DNA of 64,000 nucleotides from Micromonospora echinofusca (GCF_900091445.1 NZ_LT607733.1:186001-250000), one strand, 5' to 3'; positions 1 through 7,593 are shown, counted from the first letter of the stretch. Translations and numbers: made by a program. The notes: a model not told the origin generated them from the letters alone.

Positions 1-1
1 T

Positions 2-802
2 CCGATCCAAGCTCGGAAGTGGCACAAGTTGAGGGACGCCGTCGCGGTGGTAGCGGACCTCAAGAGCTCTACTCAACTTGGCCTGAACAAGCATGCCGCT
101 TCAACCGCCAGTATCTATGAAGCCGCCACGGGCGGGGTGGTTCAGATCTTTGATGAATTCGATGCGAACTTTGTGGCAATTCAGGGTGATGGAGCCTTTG
201 CTCTTTTCTGGGGCGATAAGAGGAGGCAGCGGGCGGTTTGTGCCGGAATTACAATAAAAACTTTTAGCTTTAAGCATCTGGTGCCGCGCTTAGAGAAGAA
301 GTGGGATGGCCTGCCAGAAACGGGACTAAAGGTCGGCTTAGGGAGTAGCCCTCTTCTGGTAAAGCGCGTTGGCGTGCCTCGCACCGAGCACCAGGAGCCG
401 GTTTGGGCTGGACGAGCTGTCAACTATGCCGCAAAGGCGGCCCAGCAAGCTGATCGCCATGAGATGGTTGTTACGGGGACAATCTGGGACTGGGTATCCG
501 ACAACGACTTTCTGGCCGTCACCTGCTCCTGCAGCAACCCAAACCCCGACCTCTGGTCCAACATCACTATCGAGAAGATTCCTGACGGCGACGGTGACCG
601 CGAGGGCAAGCGCCTCACGTCAAGCTGGTGTGATGTGCATGGGCCGGAGTACTGCGCCGCCGTGCTGGAAGGGAAGAAGCGGCGTGCAGACGTCACCACT
701 CAACGGACATCAGCACTTGCGGCAGAGATGAAGAGTTGGGTACGCAACAAGGCGGCTCAAGATCGCAAGAACCGGCTAGCCCGATATCAAGGGCTGCACT
801 GA
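2..802 (+). CDS. Class III nucleotide cyclase, Pycsar-like (5' end outside window)
   Basis: The frame is open from the left edge, so the true start probably lies outside; a TTG at 29 is the first possible internal start. The class III (adenylate/guanylate) cyclase fold is visible. VVADLKSST near the N-terminus supplies the first metal-binding Asp, IQGDGAFALFW supplies the second, and a later strand reads LKVGLGSS. The segment WAGRAVNYAAKAAQQAD matches the substrate helix region. Small standalone cyclases of this kind are typical of Pycsar, where they make cCMP or cUMP on phage infection and activate a toxic effector. No effector lies downstream, so a partner, if any, is upstream of the window. 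Base composition is lower in GC than in neighbouring genes, which suggests horizontal transfer. Cyclase fold is fairly sure; the Pycsar role is inference. Confidence 0.7.
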   Translation, partial: PIQARKWHKLRDAVAVVADLKSSTQLGLNKHAASTASIYEAATGGVVQIFDEFDANFVAIQGDGAFALFWGDKRRQRAVCAGITIKTFSFKHLVPRLEKKWDGLPETGLKVGLGSSPLLVKRVGVPRTEHQEPVWAGRAVNYAAKAAQQADRHEMVVTGTIWDWVSDNDFLAVTCSCSNPNPDLWSNITIEKIPDGDGDREGKRLTSSWCDVHGPEYCAAVLEGKKRRADVTTQRTSALAAEMKSWVRNKAAQDRKNRLARYQGLH

Positions 803-1416
803 GGCAACCGAACATCCCTGAACCTCACCCGCCCTGTACCTACAGCCTCAACTCTCGAACAACCTCGCCATCCCGTCTGCCGTCGACCCGCCCTCTGGGG
901 AGCGGGCCGCCGCCCGGCCCGCCACGTCAAGACGGCCTTGACGCACGTTCGGACGCTGACGGGTCGGGCGGCGGTCTGCTCGGCTTGCCCGGGTCGATGG
1001 CAGGCGGGATGGCCTACCGCAACCACCCCCGGACCGCGACGCGCCGGCGGTGCCCCGGCCATCCTGGAGCCGGAGCGCCCCCGCCGGAGGCGCAGTAACC
1101 GCAACCCCGCGACCGCCGCCAGCTCGCCGACGCGGCCGGCGTGCGCTCCCCTACGCCGCGCGGGCTCGTGGCCGCGCGGCCCGGCCGGCTGCCGGCCCAC
1201 CCCACCCGGTCAACGCTGCTGTCGTCATGCGGCGGCCCCTCCGGGCTTTCCGCTCTCCGCGCCAGCCGCCGGGCGTGTTGCGTGGCCGGAGTCGGAGCGC
1301 CAGCGCAGCGACGGACGCGCGCCCAGGCGGCGGCGCGTGCGGCCCGTCAAGGGCCGCCTCGAAGACGTACAGAAAGTTTGAACCACTTCGCCGGCAGCCG
1401 GCTTGTCCTCCGTCGG
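803..1416. other. Non-coding gap, nothing recognised
   Basis: This GC-rich stretch separates the cyclase from the IS481-type element. The open frames in it overlap one another on both strands, have no ribosome site and give Arg/Pro/Ala-rich translations typical of shadow frames. I see no tRNA, no clear hairpin terminator and no remnant of an effector gene. Confidence 0.5.
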
Positions 1417-1417
1417 C

Positions 1418-1457
1418 TGATGTGCGACACGCGTCCGCCAGGTGATCTGCGACAGTG
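1418..1457 (+). repeat. Left terminal inverted repeat of the IS481-type element
   Basis: Starts TGATGTGCGAC. A second related half-site, GATCTGCGAC, follows about 25 bases inward, so the end carries two copies of a (T/C)GCGAC-type motif. It pairs with the right end at about 4658-4697 with scattered mismatches. Such doubled sub-terminal sites are plausible transposase binding sites (inference). Confidence 0.65.
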
Positions 1458-1519
1458 GTCGGTTTCGGCACTCTGAGCCCGACGTCTCCGCGGGGCGTCG
1501 GGACTCGGGGAGGCCGGGA

Positions 1520-2588
1520 TTGGCGCTGGTTGTCTTGTCGGTTGTCGAGCAGCGGTTGGACGCGGTCCGTGCGGTGCTGGCCGGGTCGGATGTGGTGGAG
1601 GTGGCCGCCAACTGTGGGGTGCATCGGTCGACGGTGCATCGGTGGGTGGGCCGGTATCTGACTGAGCAGTTGGCGGGGTTGGCTGACCGGTCGCACCGGC
1701 CTCACTCGTGCCCTGGTCAGGTGGCGGAGGCGGTTGAGGTCGCGGTGGCGGAGATGCGTCGGGAGCATCCCCGGTGGGGGTCGCGGCGGATCCGGTTGGA
1801 GATGCTGCGCAAGCCCGGCCCGTGGGTGGTCGAGGACCTGGCGGTGCCGTCGGAGCGGACGATCGACAGGATTTTGCAGCGGCAGGGGCTGCTGCGGGTC
1901 CGGCCCCGGAAACGGCCGAAGGACTCGTATAAGCGGTGGGAACGGCCTGCGCCGATGCAGTTGTGGCAGATGGACATCGTCGGCGGAGTGCAGTTGGTCA
2001 ACCCGGCCACTGGTGTAGTGCGGGAGGCGAAGCTGGTCACCGCCGTTGACGACCACTCCCGGTACTGCGTGATCGCGAAGGTCGTCGAACGGGCCACCGG
2101 CCGGGCGGTGTGTCTGGCGCTGGCGGAGGCCCTGACCCGGTTCGGGGTCCCGGAGGAGATCATCACCGACAACGGCAAGCAGTTCACCGACCGGTTCGGC
2201 AAGTATCGTCCCCGCACCGGTGAGGTGCTGTTCGACAAGATTTGCCGCCATAACGGCATCACGCACCGGCTCACCGCGCCGGCTTCACCGAACCAGAACG
2301 GCAAGGTGGAACGGTTCCACGGCACCGTCCGCCCGGACTTCCTCGACACCGCCGAGGCGTTCACCAGCCTCCGGGAAGCCCAGGCCGCGGTGGACGCGTA
2401 TGTGTTGCACTACAACACCGACCGGCCCCACCAGGCCCTCGACCCGAGAACACCGGTCACCCCTGCTGACCGGTTCCAGCCGGTCGGAGCCCAGCAGCGG
2501 ACGCTGGTCGACCTGTGGCTGCCGCCCACCCTGGACCCCGTCCCCTCCACCGAGGTCCAGCCGGTGGCAGCCGACGCACCACCGGTCC
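1520..2588 (+). pseudogene. IS481 family transposase, 5' part (catalytic domain), disrupted
   Basis: The preferred start is TTG at 1520, because GGGGAGG lies just upstream and the protein then begins LALVVLSVVEQR, like many IS481 transposases. Order of domains: N-terminal helix-turn-helix (VAANCGVHRSTVHRWVGRY), then an RNase-H-type DDE core with WQMDIVG, IITDNGKQF and NGKVERFHGT carrying the three catalytic acidic residues. The frame is broken at 2588 by the IS3-type insertion. As it stands, translation runs through the insert end and stops at 2644 after 18 foreign residues. The missing C-terminal part lies at 3887-4654. The catalytic core is intact, so a truncated protein could still be made. 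Confidence 0.85.
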
Positions 2589-2618
2589 TGAGGTTCCCCC
2601 CGGGATGTGGACACCGGG

Positions 2619-3518
2619 TTATGCCGCGATCTGGTGCAGCGTAGTCGGTGTGAGGGTCTGTTCGTAGTCGGCGGGGCTGAGGTAGTCGAGTGCGGAGTGG
2701 CGGCGTCGGTGGTTGTAGAAGGCGATCCACCGGAACACGTCGCGGCGGGCGTCGGCTTCGCTGGTCCAGGTGCGGCGGTCGACGTCGAGTTCACGTTTGA
2801 GGGTGGCGAAGAACGCCTCGGCCAGGGCGTTGTCGTACGACGAGCCGATCCGCCCCATCGAGCGGCGGATGCCGTGCCGTTGGCAGACGTCGGCGAAATC
2901 GCCGCTGCCGTATTGGGCGCCCCTGTCGGAGTGGAAGACCACGCCGTCGACCCGGCCGCCGCGGGCGGCGACCGCGGCGGCCAAGGCGTCGATGATCAGG
3001 CCGGTGCGCATGTGGGTGTTGATCGACCAGCCGATCAGCCGGCGGGTGGCGATGTCGATGACCGTGGCCAGATACAGCCAGCCATCACCGACGCGTAGGT
3101 AGGTGATATCGCCGCACCACCGCTGATCCGGTGCGGTGGCGGTGAAGTCCCGGCCGATCAGGTCCGGCACCGGCGGGACGGCCGGGTCGGCGATGGTGGT
3201 CCGTTTGCGGCGGCGCAGGTGCCGGCCCACCACGTCGCGTTGGCGCATGATCCGCTCGACCCGCTTGCGGTTGACCCGCACGCCCTGGTGGTGCAGCTCG
3301 ACGGTCACCCGCGGGGAGCCGTAGGTGCCGCCGGAGCCGGCGTGGATGGCCCTGATCTGCTCGGCGAGGGCGTCCTCACCGGCGGCGCGAGCCTGCCGAG
3401 CGGGCTCGCTGGCGCTCCAGCGATAGAACCCCGAGCGGGACACCGCCAGGACCCGACACAGCCGCTTGACGCCGAACACGGCACGGTGGGCGGAGATGAA
3501 CCGGAAGCGGCCGGTCAC
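2619..3518 (-). CDS. IS3 family transposase OrfB (DDE integrase domain)
   Basis: This 299-residue protein is full length for OrfB. It has an N-terminal HTH_21-type segment (HRAVFGVKRLCRVLAVSRSG), then the retroviral-integrase-like core. The catalytic residues are visible as D in DQRWCGDITY, D in VVFHSDRGAQY and E in NALAEAFFATLK. It ends in the usual RRHSALDYLSPADYE segment. The GTG start overlaps the orfA stop by four bases (GTGA), with AAGGAG 8 bases upstream inside orfA, so translational coupling is likely. I see no A6G slippery sequence. The element appears intact and potentially active. Confidence 0.93.
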   Translation of the reverse strand: MTGRFRFISAHRAVFGVKRLCRVLAVSRSGFYRWSASEPARQARAAGEDALAEQIRAIHAGSGGTYGSPRVTVELHHQGVRVNRKRVERIMRQRDVVGRHLRRRKRTTIADPAVPPVPDLIGRDFTATAPDQRWCGDITYLRVGDGWLYLATVIDIATRRLIGWSINTHMRTGLIIDALAAAVAARGGRVDGVVFHSDRGAQYGSGDFADVCQRHGIRRSMGRIGSSYDNALAEAFFATLKRELDVDRRTWTSEADARRDVFRWIAFYNHRRRHSALDYLSPADYEQTLTPTTLHQIAA

Positions 3519-3868
3519 CGATCCATCTCCTTCGCGAAATAGGCGGCTGCCTTACGCAGGATCTCCTTCTCCTGCCGCAACTCCGCGACCTCACGCCGCA
3601 GCCGAGCGATCTCGGCGTCCTTGTCAGCCACCGACAGCGCCTCGCCCGAGGCCCCCGAACCCGTCTGGATTTGGCGTTCAGCGGCGCGGACCCAGTTGCG
3701 CAGCGTCTCGTGACTCATCCCCAGCTCACGGGCCACCTGATTGATCGGCCGCCGCGACGAGCGAACCAAATCAACCGCGTCACGCCGGAACTCTTCCGTG
3801 TACTTCGATGGACGCCCCAACGGGGACACCCCTTCCTCTGGACCAACATCCAGTCTCAGGGTGTCCAC
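3515..3868 (-). CDS. IS3 family transposase OrfA (helix-turn-helix)
   Basis: A 117-residue DNA-binding subunit. Residues about 18-65 form the HTH (KYTEEFRRDAVDLVRSS ... VARELGMSHETLRNWV). The C-terminal half is a leucine-zipper-like coiled coil (DKDAEIARLRREVAELRQEK). The ATG at 3868 lies 18 bases inside the element end; a GTG at 3829 with AGGAAGG just before it is an alternative. It is followed directly by orfB in a coupled arrangement. Confidence 0.9.
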   Translation of the reverse strand: MDTLRLDVGPEEGVSPLGRPSKYTEEFRRDAVDLVRSSRRPINQVARELGMSHETLRNWVRAAERQIQTGSGASGEALSVADKDAEIARLRREVAELRQEKEILRKAAAYFAKEMDR

Positions 3869-3886
3869 ATCTCAGGGGGAAGCCCA

Positions 3887-4654
3887 GTCCAGGCCCAGGA
3901 GACGGCGGTGGAGCCGGGTGGACCCGTGGAGTTCGACCGGGTTGTCCCGGCATCGGGCAATCTGATGGTCTGCCAACGCCAGTTCTGGATGGGCACCCAC
4001 CGGGCCGGCATGGTGGCCCGGATCTGGGCCGACTGCGACCTGATCCACGTCCTCATCGCCGGCATCCGGATCAAGACCGTCCGGTCTCACCTGAGCGTCA
4101 ACGACCTGGCCACCCTCGTTCGCCAGGGCGCCGTCCCGGCCGGCCCCGCACCGCTGCCGCCGATCGAGGACGGCGACGCCATCGAGGTCGAACGCTGCGT
4201 CAACCGAGGCGGCGGGGTCTCACTGGGCCAACACATCGTCCTGGCCGCAGAGATCCTCGCCGGCCGCCGCGTCGGCATCCGCATCGAGCCGACCACCCTT
4301 ATGTTCTACGACCTGGACACCCGCGAACTGCTGCGCACCCGCGCCAACCCGCTCCGCCCGGAACAGATGAAGCGCCTGCGTGGCGCCCGACCGGCAGGAC
4401 CACCACCACGACCCTCCGTCGAACCCGTTCGGGTGCAACGGAGGGCTTCCAACAGCGGGATCATCATGGTCGCCGGCCAGAAAGTAGCCCTCGGCCGGCT
4501 GCACCGCCACCAGACAGTCACCGTGACCGTGTCCGAAACGACCCTGGCGATCGAACTCACCGACGGCGACACCAAGGTCATCCGACGCACGACCACGCAG
4601 CCAGTCCGTAGCATCAAAGGCCAGCGACCGCGGATCGCTACCTCAGTTTCCTAG
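3887..4654 (+). pseudogene. IS481 family transposase, 3' part (C-terminal domain)
   Basis: This is the separated C-terminal part of the transposase beginning at 1520. Joined after codon GTC at 2585, the reading continues VQAQETAVEPGG with no frame change, giving about 610 residues in all. The fragment contains a second domain not in short IS481 transposases, ending in RASNSGIIMVAGQKVALGR and TTTQPVRSIKGQRPR, a beta-rich tail I recognise from long actinobacterial IS481 proteins. It has no ribosome site of its own and is probably not translated. Confidence 0.85.
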
Positions 4655-4793
4655 ACCACCCGTCGCACATCACCTGGCAGAGCTGCGTCGCACATCAGCT
4701 GTCGGATCACACGCCGGCAGCCGGCCCGGTCCTGCCTCGCTACCGTCCGGACACGGGATGGCGTGGGCTGAGTGCGCTCCGTACCCTGACGGC

Positions 4794-5360
4794 ATGGCCG
4801 CCTTCGTCGATACCGCCCGGGAAGTTGCGCGACACCTGCTGGAGAAACCGCTACCTCGTCGGTGGAGTCACGTCCAGGCGGTCGCCGCCAAAGCGGACAG
4901 GATCAGCGGGGCGGTTCCCGCCGAGGACCGGGATGTGCTCGTAGCCTCCGCGTGGCTGCATGACGTGGGCTACAGCCCCGACTTGGTCGACACCGGCTTT
5001 CACTCCCTCGACGGTGGCCGTTGGCTTCGGCGCGAGCAGTTCAATGAGCGGATCGCCGCCCTGGTGGCGCACCACTCCTGCGCCTGGCTGGAAGCGGAAG
5101 AACGTGGACTCGATGAGGCCTTGGCCGCCGAGTTTTCCCGGGAAGAGACGCCGGTAACCGATGCGCTCTGCTTCTCGGACATGACGACCGGGCCGGACGG
5201 CCAAGACTTCGAGGTGCTGGATCGGCTCGCGGAGATTCGGTCGCGGTACGGGCCTGAGCACCTGGTGACTCGGTTCATCTGCCGGGCGGAACCGGAGATG
5301 GTCGCCGCTGTGCAGCGGACTCAGCGCCGGCTCTCGGGCAGCGTCGCTCAGCCGATGTAG
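4794..5360 (+). CDS. HD-domain phosphohydrolase-like protein
   Basis: A compact 188-residue HD protein. The metal-binding set is visible as His26 (RRWSHVQAV), His56-Asp57 (SAWLHDVGYS) and a later Asp in CFSDMTTG. HD proteins hydrolyse phosphoester bonds, often in nucleotides; the substrate here is unknown. The start at 4794 is preferred over an ATG at 4758, because the family typically begins a few residues before the ARH/ARELA helix. It ends convergently with the Nudix gene, overlapping it by 13 bp. HD, Nudix and XRE genes often travel together at the edge of actinomycete elements, so I place it with the AICE, though the element boundary is not fixed. Confidence 0.8.
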   Translation: MAAFVDTAREVARHLLEKPLPRRWSHVQAVAAKADRISGAVPAEDRDVLVASAWLHDVGYSPDLVDTGFHSLDGGRWLRREQFNERIAALVAHHSCAWLEAEERGLDEALAAEFSREETPVTDALCFSDMTTGPDGQDFEVLDRLAEIRSRYGPEHLVTRFICRAEPEMVAAVQRTQRRLSGSVAQPM

Positions 5361-5818
5361 GGCTCGGGGCGTTCCTCGTAGCCGTGGGTGATGCGGAGCA
5401 GCGTCGACGGGTGGATGTCGAGCGCGCCCAGCTCGTCGCGAGCGACCCATCGGACGTTGCTTGACTCGTCACTCGGCGTCGGGGTGCCGCCGACGGGCAC
5501 CGCTCGGAGGCAGAGCGAGAACTGCTGTCGTACCTCACCGTCGGAGTAGGCGACTACGTGGCCCGGGTCGGAGTAGACGCCGACCATGCCGGTGACCTCG
5601 ACCCGTACGCCGGTTTCCTCCTGGGTCTCCCTGACCGCGGTCTCCGCCACCGACTCGCCGATCTCCTGGCCGCCGCCGGGAAGTGACCACAGGCCGTTGT
5701 CGGTGCGCTGGATGAGCAGCACCCGGCCGGCCTCGTCTCGGGCGAAGACGGATACCGCCACCACGATGCTGTTGGCCTTCGGCGCGTTCGGGTCGTGGTA
5801 GTGCTCGGTTCTCGCCAT
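5348..5818 (-). CDS. Nudix hydrolase
   Basis: A 156-residue single-domain Nudix enzyme. The Nudix box runs from GGGQEIGESVAET through VRETQEETGV, with the REx2EE core intact, so it should bind Mg and cleave a nucleoside diphosphate derivative. It follows the XRE gene by 4 bp and is surely co-transcribed. On the AICE pSAM2 a Nudix protein (Pif) acts in element immunity against redundant transfer; this gene sits in an equivalent context, but orthology is not shown. Substrate unknown. Confidence 0.9.
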   Translation of the reverse strand: MARTEHYHDPNAPKANSIVVAVSVFARDEAGRVLLIQRTDNGLWSLPGGGQEIGESVAETAVRETQEETGVRVEVTGMVGVYSDPGHVVAYSDGEVRQQFSLCLRAVPVGGTPTPSDESSNVRWVARDELGALDIHPSTLLRITHGYEERPEPYIG

Positions 5819-5822
5819 GGCC

Positions 5823-6590
5823 CTAGGCTGCCACCTCGCCGCGCTCGCCGCCCGGCTGGGGCTTCGAGGCCTTCCGGACCCGGTCGAAGCTGTCGGCGTA
5901 GGTGCCGAACAGGTCGCCGCCGTTGAGCCGCCGCAGGTGCATCACGGGTGCGTGCGGTGCGTGGCGCCCGAGTACGTGCATGTTGACCAACATCTCGTCA
6001 TCGAAGCGGTAGATCGAGTTGTAGAGCGTCGTGTCGTGGTAGAGCACCGTCACCCCGGGCGCGCCTTCGAGCCGGTTGTAGTACTGCTGGACCTGGCCAA
6101 TCTTCGCGGCCATGAGGCCGGGTGCACCCTCCTCGACGCTTCTCCGCTCGATCGCCTCACTGGTCGGATCACCGAGCAGAATCGTCACCTCGACACCGTC
6201 CGCCCCCTTTTGACGCAGGACGTCGACAAGCTGCGGGTCCTGCTCCACCAGAAAAAGGCCGGCGTAGGCCAGGACGTCAATCCGCTCCTCTGCTCGCTCG
6301 ATCAGGCGACCCCAGAGGTCGTACGGTACGGAGGACCGCCGGGAGTAGATCTGGAGCAACTCGCTCTGTCCGATCTTCGACGCCCGCTCCGGCGTCACCG
6401 CCTTGGGCCACAGGTAGGGCACATCTTCGCGTACCACCGCTGCGATTGCGTGCCGGTGACGTGGATAGGGAGTCCGGTCTTGGGTGATCCACCGCTCTAC
6501 CGTCTTTGGGTCGACACCGATCTTTTCGGCCACCGCGCCCGGGGTCAGCCCGTTGCGCAGGATGGCATCGCGTAGCCGGTCGTTTGCCAT
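5823..6590 (-). CDS. XRE-family regulator with C-terminal DUF5919-like domain
   Basis: Residues about 4-55 form a Cro/CI-type helix-turn-helix (LTPGAVAEKIGVDPKTVERWI). The remaining 190 residues (YDLWGRLIERAEERIDVLAYAG ... VEVTILLGDP ... LRRLNGGDLFGTY) match the domain seen in AICE-borne XRE regulators and resemble a phospholipase-D-like fold without obvious HKD motifs. The start is supported by GAGGAGGG 5 bases upstream. It is divergent from the SCO3933-like gene across a region with an inverted repeat at 6605-6655, so it is the likely repressor of itself and of the element genes, like KorSA on pSAM2 (inference). Confidence 0.85.
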   Translation of the reverse strand: MANDRLRDAILRNGLTPGAVAEKIGVDPKTVERWITQDRTPYPRHRHAIAAVVREDVPYLWPKAVTPERASKIGQSELLQIYSRRSSVPYDLWGRLIERAEERIDVLAYAGLFLVEQDPQLVDVLRQKGADGVEVTILLGDPTSEAIERRSVEEGAPGLMAAKIGQVQQYYNRLEGAPGVTVLYHDTTLYNSIYRFDDEMLVNMHVLGRHAPHAPVMHLRRLNGGDLFGTYADSFDRVRKASKPQPGGERGEVAA

Positions 6591-6604
6591 TCGACCCTCC
6601 TCAA

Positions 6605-6655
6605 GGGACGACTAGGGACGAGTAAGACAGTAACCTAGACGTCCCTTAGTCGTCC
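6605..6655. promoter_or_regulatory. Inverted-repeat operator between XRE and element genes
   Basis: GGGACGACTAGGGACG at 6605-6620 faces CGTCCCTTAGTCGTCC at 6640-6655; the arms share GGACGACTA and GGGACG and differ by one shifted base. Each arm itself holds two GGGACG-like half-sites. The position, directly upstream of the XRE gene and in the divergent promoter gap, suggests a binding site for the XRE regulator. Confidence 0.6.
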
Positions 6656-6768
6656 AGCTCGAAGGATGGGGTGTCCGCCGCTTTTCGAGAGTCTTATCCG
6701 CAGAGGCCACGAGCAAGAGTCCACCGGGGACAAGCTCAACAATTGGCCCGAGACACAGGAGGTATCTC

Positions 6769-7086
6769 GTGAAGCTGTACGTGGACACCAAGGCAAAGCA
6801 GGTGACGGTGTCGAGGGATCCCGAGCCGAAGAACGACCAGAACGGCAACCAGCGGTCCGAGAAGGGAACGGGCCGGCTCATGTGGTCCACCCAGGTCTTC
6901 GTTCTCGACGAGACGGGCGGTGAGGTCATCTCCATCACCACGGCGGGTGAGAAGCCGAGCGTGATGGTGGGACAGCTCATCGACGTCGAGCAGTTGGAGG
7001 CCATCCCGTGGGCGACCAACGGGCGTAACGGCGTCGCGTTCCGTGCGATCTCGCTGAAGCCAAAGGCTGGTTCGGCGGCAAAGTAG
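6769..7086 (+). CDS. SCO3933-like regulatory protein
   Basis: A 105-residue protein starting at GTG with AGGAGG 6 bases upstream. It resembles the SCO3933 family of AICE regulatory proteins: an N-terminal beta strand (MKLYVDTKAKQVTVSRDPEPK), a central VFVLDETGGEVISI and a C-terminal VAFRAISLKP. Proteins of this group occupy the position of pra, the replication/transfer activator of pSAM2, but activity cannot be read from sequence. It is the first gene of the rightward element genes, transcribed away from the XRE repressor. Confidence 0.7.
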   Translation: MKLYVDTKAKQVTVSRDPEPKNDQNGNQRSEKGTGRLMWSTQVFVLDETGGEVISITTAGEKPSVMVGQLIDVEQLEAIPWATNGRNGVAFRAISLKPKAGSAAK

Positions 7087-7166
7087 TCCTTCGCGCATCG
7101 TGCTGCGTGAAGCCTGCGGTGTCTCCTGAAGCGGCCTACGGTCCGCTCTCCTGATCCACCTTGAGT

Positions 7167-7197
7167 CCGGGAGCGTTACTGGCTCCTACTCTCCCGG
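7167..7197 (+). promoter_or_regulatory. Element stem-loop 1 (loop contains TACTGGCTCCTAC)
   Basis: Stem CCGGGAG / CTCCCGG of 7 bp closes a 17-base loop. The loop carries TACTGGCTCCTAC, which recurs exactly in the loop of the hairpin at 7560-7593. It lies after the SCO3933-like gene and before the gene at 7328. The CTCCT in the loop could pair with an AGGAG ribosome site. Confidence 0.55.
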
Positions 7198-7201
7198 CCT
7201 C

Positions 7202-7220
7202 GGCAACCCATCGGGTTGCC
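7202..7220 (+). terminator. Short perfect hairpin
   Basis: GGCAACCC-ATC-GGGTTGCC is an 8-bp perfect stem with a 3-base loop, placed just after stem-loop 1. It may be a terminator or part of a larger leader structure. There is no T tract. Confidence 0.4.
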
Positions 7221-7231
7221 ATCACCTAGTT

Positions 7232-7272
7232 GCACGGGGCCGGTATGGCCTCTCGTGCCGCCGGTCCCGTGC
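7232..7272 (+). promoter_or_regulatory. Element stem-loop 2
   Basis: A 12-bp stem (GCACGGGGCCGG with CCGGTCCCGTGC, one G-T pair) closes a 17-base loop containing TATGGCCTCTCG. Size and layout match the other element stem-loops. It lies 55 bases upstream of the ATG at 7328. Confidence 0.5.
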
Positions 7273-7327
7273 CGGTTCTTCCCTCTATTCCATTGCAGCC
7301 GCCGGCTGCTCCCACGAGGAGGAACAC

Positions 7328-7522
7328 ATGTCGAATCTTCGTTACTACGTCACGTTTTTCCACACCACCGCTGATGGTGCCCAGGTTGAGTATTTCGAGT
7401 ACCAGCCGGCCAGCCCGATCCGGGGCTATGACGACATCGCCAAACTGACCGACCTCATTCGCGGCTGGGGCCGCAAGCAGGTCACCGTGCTGGGCTTCTC
7501 GCCCCTGGCGGACGAGGAGTAG
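7328..7522 (+). CDS. Small conserved element protein, function unknown
   Basis: A 64-residue protein with a strong ribosome site (GGAGG 6 bases before ATG). The sequence starts MSNLRYYVTFFHTTADGAQV and looks like a small alpha/beta fold: two strands (YYVTFF, VEYFEYQ), then a helix (YDDIAKLTDLIRGWGR) and a last strand (QVTVLGFSPL). No transmembrane segment. Its place between the SCO3933-like regulator and the transfer genes suggests a role in element maintenance or transfer. Confidence 0.75.
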   Translation: MSNLRYYVTFFHTTADGAQVEYFEYQPASPIRGYDDIAKLTDLIRGWGRKQVTVLGFSPLADEE

Positions 7523-7559
7523 ATCGCCCTCGCACGCCAACTGATCCGAATTCGAGCGC

Positions 7560-7593
7560 GGGGCCGGTACTGGCTCCTACACCTGCCGGCCCC
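7560..7593 (+). promoter_or_regulatory. Element stem-loop 3 (loop contains TACTGGCTCCTAC)
   Basis: Stem GGGGCCGG / CCGGCCCC (8 bp, perfect) with an 18-base loop that starts with the same TACTGGCTCCTAC found at 7177-7189. It lies 44 bases upstream of the GTG at 7638 and 37 bases after the preceding stop codon. Confidence 0.6.

Larger units (their letters stand above)
2589..3886 (-). mobile_element. IS3-type insertion sequence, 1298 bp, with GTCC target duplication
   Basis: Left end TGAGGTTCCCCCCGGGATGT and right end (reverse complement) TGGGCTTCCCCCTGAGATGT form imperfect inverted repeats of about 27 bp that continue into a shared GTGGACACC. Both ends are TG...CA as is usual in the IS3 family. 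GTCC occurs immediately outside each end (2585-2588 and 3887-3890) as a 4-bp target duplication. Two overlapping genes, orfA and orfB, fill the element on the minus strand. Removing the element plus one GTCC rejoins the interrupted IS481 transposase in frame, which fixes both boundaries. Confidence 0.9.
1417..4700 (+). mobile_element. IS481-type insertion sequence interrupted by an IS3-type element
   Basis: The outer element is defined by a split IS481 transposase and long imperfect terminal inverted repeats. The left end begins TGATGTGCGAC at 1418 and the right end finishes GTCGCACATCA at 4697. The similarity continues inward (GCCAGGTGAT..TGCGAC on the left; its complement at about 4661-4680 on the right). 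A possible 5-bp target duplication GTCGG lies at 1412-1416 and 4701-4705, which would place the ends at 1417 and 4700; the exact ends are uncertain by a few bases. The copy is inactive because its transposase is disrupted at codon level by the IS at 2589-3886. Confidence 0.75.

Noticed and set aside
787..1417. Possible effector gene downstream of the cyclase
   Set aside because: Frames here overlap on both strands, lack ribosome sites and give only Arg/Pro/Ala-rich translations without membrane or TIR-like features.
3515..3530. Programmed -1 frameshift between IS3 orfA and orfB
   Set aside because: No A6G or similar slippery heptamer is present; a coupled GTGA restart with AAGGAG explains the overlap.
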